This document shows positions 1 through 5,847 of a DNA stretch of 5,927 nucleotides, one piece after another. The notes beneath the pieces were generated by a model. The model searched no databases. It had not been told where the DNA came from and saw only the letters and a program-made list of their open reading frames with translations. Each line of letters opens with the position of its first letter. The first letter of the stretch is position 1. Position numbers and translations under genes: made by a program. The DNA is taken from positions 1-5,927 of the forward strand of contig CANGMY010000102.1 of the NCBI GenBank assembly GCA_947455015.1, given 5' to 3'. Origin of the DNA: Microthrixaceae bacterium (GTDB lineage: Bacteria > Actinomycetota > Acidimicrobiia > Acidimicrobiales > Acidimicrobilacustridaceae).

Positions 1-1
1 C

Positions 2-511
2 GACAAGGCCGTCCCTGACGACCTCATCGACCGTCTGATTGTTCTTGCGGCCACTGCGCCAAATCACAAGCGCACATTTCCGTGGCGGTTTCGCATCATC
101 TCCGGCCCGGCTCGAGCCGAACTCGGCGAAGCACTCGCGCAGGACCTCATCGAAGCGGGTCAGGACAACGCCAAGATCGAAAAAGCGCGCTCGAAATATC
201 TCCGTGCACCGGTCCTCATCGCAGTGGCCTCCATCGACGGCGACGACGCAACGATGACTGCCGAGAATCGCGACGCCGTCTCCGCCGCCATCCAAACGCT
301 GCTACTCGGAGCAACGGCTGCCGGTCTTGCGTCCTACTGGTCGACTGGTGCGGCAATGACCTCTGTCCGTTTACGCGACTTCTGCGGATTCGACGCGACC
401 GACACGACCGTTGGTCTGGTCTATCTCGGCTGGCCGATTGGTGATCCTCCACCAATCGACCGACCAGTGCCTGAATCGCTGCGCATCGGCGCGTCCACCC
501 AAACCCCGTAG
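2..511 (+). CDS. Nitroreductase family protein, YdjA-like (5' end missing)
   Basis: FMN-dependent, NAD(P)H-using nitroreductase fold; the physiological substrate cannot be told from sequence. The reading frame is open from the first bases, so the start lies outside the window; 169 residues are visible against roughly 185 usual for YdjA-type proteins, so about 15-20 N-terminal residues, including the usual Arg-rich FMN-binding start, are missing. Visible support: the segment LAATAPNHKRTFPWRFRII near the left edge matches the conserved APxHxxxxPWRF region of YdjA-like enzymes. Further on are a YLRAPVLIAV strand, a helix AAIQTLLLGATAAGLASYW (the usual small-residue helix before the second flavin contact), and a closing VYLGWP segment, all in the normal order. 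Stop is TAG at 509-511. The next gene begins 10 nt later and its ribosome binding site overlaps this stop, so the genes are probably co-transcribed. The family call is firm; the substrate is unknown. Confidence 0.85.
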   Translation, partial: DKAVPDDLIDRLIVLAATAPNHKRTFPWRFRIISGPARAELGEALAQDLIEAGQDNAKIEKARSKYLRAPVLIAVASIDGDDATMTAENRDAVSAAIQTLLLGATAAGLASYWSTGAAMTSVRLRDFCGFDATDTTVGLVYLGWPIGDPPPIDRPVPESLRIGASTQTP

Positions 512-513
512 GG
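510..513 (+). promoter_or_regulatory. Ribosome binding site AGGG for the gene starting at 522
   Basis: AGGG lies 8 nt before the ATG at 522 and overlaps the TAG stop of the nitroreductase. This supports 522 as the true start rather than earlier in-frame codons, which would lie inside the nitroreductase gene, and it suggests translational coupling of the two genes. Confidence 0.5.
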
Positions 514-521
514 TCTCGCCG

Positions 522-1115
522 ATGGCTGTTTCAAAGAAGAACGCAAAACGATTTGGTCCCGACCGACCCGAGGCTCCACCGCTGGTTCGACGTCAGCGCG
601 TGTGGTCGGTGATCGGTACCTGGATGTTCATCCTCGTGTTCTTTGTTGCCCCAATTGGTTTCGGCAACGGGCTTTTTGTCGTTCCCGCAATTCTCTTCAC
701 CGTCCTGCTCATCGCGACGATGCGACTTTCTCGTCGATCCGACGGGCCCGATGCAGAAACCCTTTCAAAGAACGAACTTCGGAACGCAACAACGGCCGAG
801 CCCGTGTCCGTACATGCGCTGTGGTCGCCCGGAGCACGAGTACGTGGCGAACCACCGCAACGTGGCTTTCTCGTCTGCGATGGCAAACGACTTCGTTTTG
901 AATGCCTCAAAGATCAGGTGCGATTCGAGAGCGACATCAGCCGTGTTGAAGTCATTACCGTCCCGAGCTTCATGCGACCACAACTCGATCTTTCGATCGG
1001 TGGCGTCAATCATTCATTGCGCTTCTTTCCCGCATGGGACCTTGGCGCAACGTTTGTCGGCCCCACCGTTGCCGGCGAGTGGTACGCCCAACTGAAAGAA
1101 CTCGGCGCCTCCTGA
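522..1115 (+). CDS. Small two-helix membrane protein, paralogue of the next gene (function unknown)
   Basis: I do not recognise a named family. The 197-residue protein starts with a basic, cytoplasmic-type segment (SKKNAKR, then RRQR at 23-26). A hydrophobic hairpin follows: helix 1 at about residues 27-46, a short Gly/Asn turn, and helix 2 at about 50-67, closed by RLSRR, so both termini are probably cytoplasmic. A soluble domain occupies about 105-197 and looks beta-rich (RGFLVCDGKRLRF, then LDLSIGGVNHSLRF), with MRPQL at 151-155 and a last helix VAGEWYAQLKELGAS. This domain aligns with the C-terminal domain of the downstream protein. The general layout, a membrane hairpin plus a small beta domain, resembles bacterial PH-like membrane proteins, but that is only a structural guess. 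ATG 522 was chosen over earlier starts because of the AGGG site and because earlier codons overlap the nitroreductase. The downstream gene starts 1 nt after the stop. Confidence 0.8.
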   Translation: MAVSKKNAKRFGPDRPEAPPLVRRQRVWSVIGTWMFILVFFVAPIGFGNGLFVVPAILFTVLLIATMRLSRRSDGPDAETLSKNELRNATTAEPVSVHALWSPGARVRGEPPQRGFLVCDGKRLRFECLKDQVRFESDISRVEVITVPSFMRPQLDLSIGGVNHSLRFFPAWDLGATFVGPTVAGEWYAQLKELGAS

Positions 1116-1116
1116 C

Positions 1117-1749
1117 ATGGCCCGGATCAATCACACGCCTGATCCAAATCCAACACGTGCCAAAGCGCGTGCGCGACGAAACCTCAACCTGGTCGTGTGG
1201 TGGGGCATCGCGCTGATTTTGCTTTTCGTGCTTTCGACCGGCGCGCCTTGGGTCTTGATTCTCCCCTTGATCGTTATTGGCGCTCTCGTCGTCACCAACA
1301 CGATTCAAGTAGTTCGCGGCGAAGGTGCTGAGCAGTACGCAATTGAACCCGGGCGTCTCGTTCAGGCCACTGCCGAGAATGATCCCGTTGCGGTACCGGT
1401 GACGCGCGCACCAAACCGCCGTGAAAAAGGTCGGCGTCGAGGCACGCTTCACTTCGCTGGCGGCAAGTTGTCATTTACGTTCGGGCCAAATCCTCGATCA
1501 CGAACGAAGAAAAGTGACGAAGACCTTGAGGGGGCAACCATTTTCGATGTGTGGCCAGACGACATCGTTCTTGGCCCGCGTCCCACGATGATGCGTCCTC
1601 AACTCACGATGACTATCAACGCTGTCTCACACGTCATTGAGTTCACGATGCCCGAGGATCTCGCTGCCGGCATGCTCGGCAAGGTCGTTGCCGGCGCATG
1701 GTTCGACCAATTGGTTGAGCTCGGGGCGACAACCCCAACCACGAAGTAA
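1117..1749 (+). CDS. Small two-helix membrane protein, paralogue of the preceding gene (function unknown)
   Basis: The 210-residue protein has the same architecture as its upstream neighbour. A basic N-terminus (RAKARARR, 14-21) precedes helix 1 at about 23-40 and helix 2 at about 44-61, then a linker, then a soluble domain at about 113-205. Shared with the neighbour are RGxLxxxGxxLxF at the start of the domain, an identical MRPQL (159-163), a VxH pair ten residues later, DLxA, and the C-terminal VAGxWxxQLxELGA. The copy differs by a charged insertion (about 128-140, PRSRTKKSDEDLEG) and a short Thr-rich tail (TTPTTK). The start ATG is separated from the previous stop by one base and has no good Shine-Dalgarno sequence, so translation probably depends on ribosomes finishing the upstream gene. 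The function is unknown. Tight coupling suggests the two products are needed together, perhaps as a heteromeric membrane complex, which is inference. Confidence 0.82.
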   Translation: MARINHTPDPNPTRAKARARRNLNLVVWWGIALILLFVLSTGAPWVLILPLIVIGALVVTNTIQVVRGEGAEQYAIEPGRLVQATAENDPVAVPVTRAPNRREKGRRRGTLHFAGGKLSFTFGPNPRSRTKKSDEDLEGATIFDVWPDDIVLGPRPTMMRPQLTMTINAVSHVIEFTMPEDLAAGMLGKVVAGAWFDQLVELGATTPTTK

Positions 1750-1794
1750 CAAAAGCGACACCGATTCGCGCTGCCTTCGTGACACCATTGACCC

Positions 1795-2589
1795 GTGGCA
1801 CTTCTCCCCCCTCGTCCACCCGCCGATCAAACCATGCTCGACAACGCTGTCGAGATCCTTCGAGCCGCGGGTTCATTCACCATGCAGTGGTTCGACAATC
1901 CGGCGCTGGACATCATCACGAAGAGCGATGGAACGCCAGTCACCGAAGCCGATCGCGGCGCCGAACAAATCGTGCGCGATCGTCTTGCTGCCCTTCATCC
2001 CGAGGACTCTGTGCTCGGCGAAGAACTTGACGACTACATCGGCACCAGTTCGCGCACGTGGATCGTCGATCCAATCGATGGCACAAAAGCATTTACTCGC
2101 GGCGTTCCGCTCTACTCGAACCTTCTTGCGGTTGTCGACGAACACGGTCCGCTCATCGGTGTCATCAACCTTCCCGCACTCAACACGACGGTCTACGCGG
2201 GTCGGGGCCTGGGGTGTTTCCGCGATGGCCGCCCCGTGCGCGTGAGTAATCGAACCGCGCCCGCAAGCTGTGTGCTTTCCACGAGTGGCTTCGGAACCTG
2301 GAGCGAGGAATCGCTTCTCGGTGTGAAGCGAGCCGGATTCGAATTGCGAACATGGGGTGACGGCTACGGCTACGCAATGGTTGCGTGCGGTGCCCTCGAC
2401 GCGATGGTCGACCCTCAGGTATCGCTCTGGGACATTGCGCCAATGCCCGTGATCTTCGAAGAAGCCGGTGGAACGTTCACCGGCACCGACGGCAACGAGG
2501 TCTCTCTTGTTCCCGGTTCGAATGTTTCTGGTGTTGCATCGAACGGCGTTGTGCACGACGCGGTCATCGCCGCGATCAACAACCGCTAA
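1795..2589 (+). CDS. hisN: Histidinol-phosphatase-like protein, inositol monophosphatase family
   Basis: Mg2+-dependent phosphatase; HisN enzymes hydrolyse L-histidinol phosphate to L-histidinol, the penultimate step of histidine synthesis, in the cytoplasm. The 264 residues (numbered from GTG 1795) hold the full family core: TKSDGTPVTEADRGAE (42-57); GEE with the metal ligand E76; WIVDPIDGT (89-97) with metal ligands D92 and D95; and motif B, SLWDIAPMPVIFEEAGG (210-226), with the third aspartate D213. The segment RTWGDGYGYAMVACG (185-199) is typical of HisN rather than SuhB or CysQ, and this decides the specific call. The start is uncertain: GTG 1795 is the first possible start after an in-frame stop at 1789-1791, and ATG 1834 would remove 13 Pro-rich residues. 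Neither has a clear ribosome binding site. No other histidine gene is visible. The TAA stop at 2587-2589 overlaps the stop of the opposite-strand ATPase gene. Another sugar- or inositol-phosphate phosphatase activity remains possible. Confidence 0.85.
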   Translation: MALLPPRPPADQTMLDNAVEILRAAGSFTMQWFDNPALDIITKSDGTPVTEADRGAEQIVRDRLAALHPEDSVLGEELDDYIGTSSRTWIVDPIDGTKAFTRGVPLYSNLLAVVDEHGPLIGVINLPALNTTVYAGRGLGCFRDGRPVRVSNRTAPASCVLSTSGFGTWSEESLLGVKRAGFELRTWGDGYGYAMVACGALDAMVDPQVSLWDIAPMPVIFEEAGGTFTGTDGNEVSLVPGSNVSGVASNGVVHDAVIAAINNR

Positions 2590-3404
2590 CTCTCGTCGTC
2601 GTCTTCACACACGGTGTGATCATGACCATGCGCGTGGTGATGGGGATCGTCAATCAAAACAATGCCGTCGGCCAAACGCAACAAGCGGCCTCCGTAGGCC
2701 TCGGCAAGGTTTGCCGCGGTCAGGACTTCTTCGGCCGTTCCACTGGCAACAACACGGCCGGCAAGGAGCAACACATGATCGGTCTCGGCTGCTTCTGAAA
2801 GGTCATGCGTGGTCATCACGATGGTGCGCCCGGCGGCGCGCTCTTGGTCCACGACATTAAGAATGTGCTGACGACTCACGACATCGAGACCGGTGACAGG
2901 TTCGTCGAGCAGAAGCATGTCGCCGCCTTGTGCAAGGCCCTGCGCGACAAACACCCGTTGACGTTGCCCGCCAGAAAGTTCATGGAGGTGACGTCGACTG
3001 AGGTCACCCACTTCGAGGCGATCCATTGACTCATCGACGATTCGTCGATCCTCTGACGTCATTCGACCGAACGCGCCGCGGGTCGCGAACCGACCCATCG
3101 ATACAACTTCACGAACAGTCACCGGCAATTGATCATTCACCTTTGCCGATTGCATGACGTAGCCGACGTGACGCCGCATCTCGTTTGGTGTTCCGCCATT
3201 AACGGTGAGCGTTCCCGACTCAACCGGTAACAAACCCACGATCGCATTCAACAAACTGGACTTGCCCGCACCATTCGGACCCACCAACGACGTAACAGCA
3301 CCAGTCGGCAACACAAATGAGGCATCGCGCAGCACGGGGTGGCGGCCATAGGCCAAAGTGACGTTGTGTCCCTCGACCGCGATCGCTGACGCGTGTTCAG
3401 TCAT
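2586..3404 (-). CDS. Metal (zinc/manganese-type) ABC transporter ATP-binding protein with His/Asp-rich C-terminal tail
   Basis: Cytoplasmic ATPase subunit of a metal-ion ABC importer of the ZnuC/MntB type. The 272 residues carry every ATPase motif: Walker A GPNGAGKSS (42-50), Q-loop Q85 in VGYVMQSAKVN, signature LSGGQ (143-147), Walker B MLLLD with catalytic E168, D-loop GLD (172-174) and switch H200 in TTHDL. The segment LPVTVREVVSMGRF (93-106) is typical of the metal-importer subfamily. The last 21 residues are unusual: they contain HHHAHGHDH (255-263), a Cys (266) and a closing EDDDES, a likely metal-binding tail. ATG 3404 is preferred over TTG 3425 because the domain follows normally from it; neither has a good ribosome binding site. 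The gene stands alone: plus-strand genes lie on both sides and no permease or binding-protein gene is present. It is divergent from the copper genes and overlaps hisN by 4 nt at the 3' end. The true metal (Zn, Mn or another) cannot be fixed from the ATPase alone. Confidence 0.88.
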   Translation of the reverse strand: MTEHASAIAVEGHNVTLAYGRHPVLRDASFVLPTGAVTSLVGPNGAGKSSLLNAIVGLLPVESGTLTVNGGTPNEMRRHVGYVMQSAKVNDQLPVTVREVVSMGRFATRGAFGRMTSEDRRIVDESMDRLEVGDLSRRHLHELSGGQRQRVFVAQGLAQGGDMLLLDEPVTGLDVVSRQHILNVVDQERAAGRTIVMTTHDLSEAAETDHVLLLAGRVVASGTAEEVLTAANLAEAYGGRLLRLADGIVLIDDPHHHAHGHDHTVCEDDDES

Positions 3405-3491
3405 GACACTGACCGCACTGGGCAATCACCGGGCTGGGGATACGATCTGACACTCGGACAGTCTTGCCTAACCGGTGGAAAACGAGAATTC
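3405..3491. promoter_or_regulatory. Divergent promoter region between the metal ATPase and the copper operon
   Basis: This 87-nt gap is the only place where promoters for both the minus-strand ATPase gene and the plus-strand copper genes can lie outside coding sequence. A possible plus-strand -10 hexamer, TACGAT (3441-3446), fits the TAnnnT pattern common in actinobacteria, but no convincing -35 is seen. The heptamer TGACACT occurs at 3404-3410 and again at 3448-3454 in the same orientation. The stretch at 3460-3476 ends in GCCTAACC, which matches the right half of a DtxR/IdeR-type box but has a poor left half. GGTGGA (3474-3479) is 12 nt before the ATG at 3492, rather far for a ribosome binding site. 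No Zur-like palindrome was seen. The role as a promoter region is secure by position; the individual sites are weak. Confidence 0.5.
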
Positions 3492-5150
3492 ATGTCCCGT
3501 ATCGCCCGACAACTCGCCGCTACGGTTGCGATTCTGGTTGGAGTTCTCGCCCTCGGAACCGGCATTGCGTCTGCCCACGCAACTGTCGTGAGTTCCACTC
3601 CAGCTGACGGACAATCACTCGCAACCTCACCGAAAGAAATCAGCATCACCTTCAGCGAACCGGTGACCACGGTGTCTGGCGGGCTCAGCGTTCTCAATGC
3701 TGATGGCAATCACGTGGACGCGGGGAAGAGCCAAGTCACCAATGGCCGCACGCTTGTCACCGAAATCCCACAGACGCTGTCTGATGGAACTTACGTCGCG
3801 ACCTACCGCGTGCTTTCCGCCGATGGTCACCCGGTGAGCGGTTCGTTACTCTTTGGTGTCGGATCTGGAGCAGTCGACCGAAGCGCGCAACCGCAATCAA
3901 GTGGCGATCGGCTTTGGGAAATCATCGGCGGCATCTCCCGAGCACTCATGTATCTCGCTGCATTCATTGCAGCTGGGGTCGCGTTCTTCTTGGCCTTCAT
4001 TCACGATCACGACGACGATCGTTGGCGAATCGTTCCGTTTGTGCGTATTGGTTCGATCCTCGCCCTGTTCAGCGCGATTGGTGTTGTGATGAGCCAGGCC
4101 GCACTTCTCACGGGCAAGGGTGCCGGTGCGGTTACCGATACAAACGTGCTTCGCGATGTTCTCAACCAAAACTTGGGCTGGTCCCTCGCGTTGTTGATGA
4201 TCGGTCTTGCTGCCGTCCACCTCTCAACCGACATCACGAAAAAGGTGGTCTCGCAGTCGCTCGCGCTCTATGGCGGACTCGCCGTCACGGTGTCGTTCGC
4301 GGTGTGGGGACACGCGACCGAACTTGCCCCAAGAGCAGTTTCTCTTGCTGCCGACGCCGTCCATGCCACCGCTGCTGCGCTCTGGCTCGGAGGTCTTATC
4401 GGACTGATCATGGTTCTTTCGCTGAGATCAGCAGAGACGGTTCGCTCAACGGCAGGAATCATCAGCCGCTTTTCGCTCATGGCCTTTTGGTCAGTTCTCG
4501 CGTTGGCCATTGCTGGTCTCACCCTGACCCTCACTGGTTCGAACGCCAGCCTGCACGCGATCGTGACCACCACGTGGGGTCAACTCGTCCTCGCCAAAGT
4601 CGGCCTCACGCTTATCGTCGTGATCATCGCAGCATGGAATCGACGCACGCTCGTTCCCTCGCTCACGACGCCGACCGAGACGCCCAACGATCTTTCGGTT
4701 CGTTGGGCGACGTTGCGTCGCACGGTTCGAACCGAAGCACTGCTTCTCGTTGTGGTGGTTTGCCTCACTGCCATTCTCGTGAACGTTCCCCCGGCTCGAA
4801 CAGCAGTCGTTCCGAAGGCCGCTCGATTCGACGTCACCAAACGAGTCGATACCGGCACTGTCGAACTCTCGGTGGATCCTGCGATTGTGGGCCCGAACAC
4901 CGTTATTGCTCGGTACGCCGATGGGACTGGACAACCACTCAACGTGGCGAACAGCATGACCATTGAGTTCTCGCAACCCTCGGCCGGATTGGAGCCGATC
5001 ACCCGACGGGTTCCAGCTTCCGAGCCTGGCGTCTTCACGATTCAAGGAAACGAACTTTCGATTCCCGGCACCTGGACCGTCACCATCGCCGTTCGAACCG
5101 GAGATTTCACCGAACAACGCACGTCGTTCGAAGTTCCCGTCCATCGCTAA
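3492..5150 (+). CDS. ycnJ: CopC-CopD-YtkA fusion, YcnJ-like copper uptake protein
   Basis: Cell-surface copper-binding and membrane protein thought to capture Cu(II) and move it inward. The 552 residues compare with about 540 in Bacillus YcnJ. A Sec signal (1-28, cleavage after ASA) exposes H29 as the mature N-terminus. The CopC domain (29-125) keeps the Cu(II) ligand set H29, D111 and H113 in SADGHPVSG and has no methionine at all, so it should be a Cu(II)-only type. The CopD part (about 142-432) has eight predicted helices, roughly at 144-169, 181-207, 228-245, 253-273, 284-311, 328-349, 362-382 and 413-432. Conserved-looking histidines are WGHA (H274) and AVHATAAALWLGG (H291). The C-terminal region (about 442-552) is beta-rich and resembles a YtkA-like domain. 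A loop HDHDDDR (171-177) after helix 1 is unusually rich in metal ligands. ATG 3492 was chosen because the signal peptide begins there; earlier in-frame codons run into the ATPase gene. The ycnI-like gene follows after 17 nt. Confidence 0.9.
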   Translation: MSRIARQLAATVAILVGVLALGTGIASAHATVVSSTPADGQSLATSPKEISITFSEPVTTVSGGLSVLNADGNHVDAGKSQVTNGRTLVTEIPQTLSDGTYVATYRVLSADGHPVSGSLLFGVGSGAVDRSAQPQSSGDRLWEIIGGISRALMYLAAFIAAGVAFFLAFIHDHDDDRWRIVPFVRIGSILALFSAIGVVMSQAALLTGKGAGAVTDTNVLRDVLNQNLGWSLALLMIGLAAVHLSTDITKKVVSQSLALYGGLAVTVSFAVWGHATELAPRAVSLAADAVHATAAALWLGGLIGLIMVLSLRSAETVRSTAGIISRFSLMAFWSVLALAIAGLTLTLTGSNASLHAIVTTTWGQLVLAKVGLTLIVVIIAAWNRRTLVPSLTTPTETPNDLSVRWATLRRTVRTEALLLVVVVCLTAILVNVPPARTAVVPKAARFDVTKRVDTGTVELSVDPAIVGPNTVIARYADGTGQPLNVANSMTIEFSQPSAGLEPITRRVPASEPGVFTIQGNELSIPGTWTVTIAVRTGDFTEQRTSFEVPVHR

Positions 5151-5157
5151 CCACCTC

Positions 5158-5162
5158 AAGGA
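5158..5162 (+). promoter_or_regulatory. Ribosome binding site AAGGA for the YcnI-like gene
   Basis: AAGGA lies 5 nt before the ATG at 5168, in the 17-nt gap after the ycnJ-like stop. It fixes the start of the YcnI-like protein at the beginning of a good signal peptide. Confidence 0.65.
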
Positions 5163-5167
5163 TTCAC

Positions 5168-5842
5168 ATGACACTCCCCCGCCGCTTTCTCATCGCTTCT
5201 GCAACAGCACTCGCAGCACTCGTCGCACTCGCGGGCCCAGCATTCGCCCACGCCGATGCATCTGCGAAGGCTGACCAAGCGGGTCGTACCGCCATCACCA
5301 TCTCGATTGAACACGGTTGCAACGGCAATGCCGTGACTGGTGTTCGAGTGTCCTTACCCGCCGGCGCCACCGCTGTCACCGGCACCAATTCAGACGGCTG
5401 GACCTCAACCGTGAGCGGTTCAGAAATCTCATGGACAGGTGGAACCATCGCAGCGACAAAGTCGGGCGACTTCAACTTCAGTCTCGTTTTGGCGCAACCG
5501 GCCGGAGACACCGTCACACTTCCAACCATCCAGACCTGTACCAACAACACCGAAATCGCATGGATTCAGACCGACAACGGCGATGAGTCCGAAGCGAGTC
5601 ATCCGGCACCGCAGTTCGTGGTGCCAAAGAACAGCACCTCAGCGACCACTGCGATCGCCGGGGGAAGCGGTTCATCAACCACCGCAACCGCGCGGATGGC
5701 CACGCAATCGAACGCTGTCACTGATGAGGGGAGCAAGACCAGCACCGGCGGTCGCTACGTCTTCATTGGGGTCTGCGGAGCGATTGTGGTTGGCGCCGGT
5801 GTGCTGTTCCTTAAGTACCGCAAGAAGCCAACGAGAAGCTGA
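5168..5842 (+). CDS. ycnI: YcnI-like DUF1775 copper-binding protein, exported and membrane-anchored
   Basis: Surface protein of the DUF1775 family. Bacillus YcnI binds Cu(II) through its mature N-terminal His, a Glu and a Trp (a monohistidine brace) and is proposed to act as a copper chaperone for YcnJ. The 224 residues show a Sec signal (1-27, cleavage after AFA) leaving H28 as first residue. E48, in ISIEHGCNG, and W132, in EIAWIQ, lie where the other two ligands are expected, so the site looks complete. C51 and C124 could form a disulfide. The folded domain ends near PAPQFVVPK (about 154), followed by a Ser/Thr/Ala-rich spacer (about 154-195), one membrane helix (about 197-215) and a basic KYRKK tail, an arrangement that tethers the domain outside the cell. 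It lies directly downstream of the ycnJ-like gene, as the equivalents do in Bacillus, and was most likely co-transcribed with it. The spacer is low-complexity and should evolve fast. The family call is strong; ligand positions rest on hand alignment from memory. Confidence 0.87.
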   Translation: MTLPRRFLIASATALAALVALAGPAFAHADASAKADQAGRTAITISIEHGCNGNAVTGVRVSLPAGATAVTGTNSDGWTSTVSGSEISWTGGTIAATKSGDFNFSLVLAQPAGDTVTLPTIQTCTNNTEIAWIQTDNGDESEASHPAPQFVVPKNSTSATTAIAGGSGSSTTATARMATQSNAVTDEGSKTSTGGRYVFIGVCGAIVVGAGVLFLKYRKKPTRS

Positions 5843-5847
5843 GCCTC

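Noticed and set aside
643..1452. Overlapping open frames on both strands (643-1095 plus, 1006-1452 minus) across the paralogous membrane genes
   Set aside because: They conflict with two genes supported by mutual similarity, membrane helices and start spacing; the products show no domain features.
1788..1830. TTGACC at 1788-1793 as a -35 box of a separate hisN promoter
   Set aside because: No matching -10 element is found at proper spacing, and it would give a transcript start near or after the possible GTG start, so it does not stand up.
1873..2556. Long open frame of 227 codons on the minus strand inside hisN
   Set aside because: It lies entirely opposite a gene with all family motifs, has no recognisable domain, and its composition (many Arg, His, Gly) is what the opposite strand of a GC-rich gene gives.
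2600..2640. Inverted repeat CACAC-G-GTGTG near the end of the ATPase gene as a possible terminator
   Set aside because: The stem is only five pairs with a one-base centre, no T run follows on either strand, and the bases encode the C-terminal tail.
3393..3491. Extended N-terminus of the CopC-CopD fusion starting upstream at 3393
   Set aside because: It would overlap the start of the ATPase gene and place 33 polar residues before a normal signal peptide; ATG 3492 gives the expected exported protein.
3914..4966. 350-codon open frame on the plus strand inside the CopC-CopD fusion
   Set aside because: It is out of frame with a clearly real membrane protein; the product is Arg/Ser/Cys/His-rich with no hydrophobic segments or motifs, a frame shadow.
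4491..5174. 227-codon open frame on the minus strand opposite the CopD end and YtkA-like region
   Set aside because: Low-complexity Arg/Gly/Asn/Glu-rich product with no motif and no ribosome binding site seen; an antisense shadow of the real gene.
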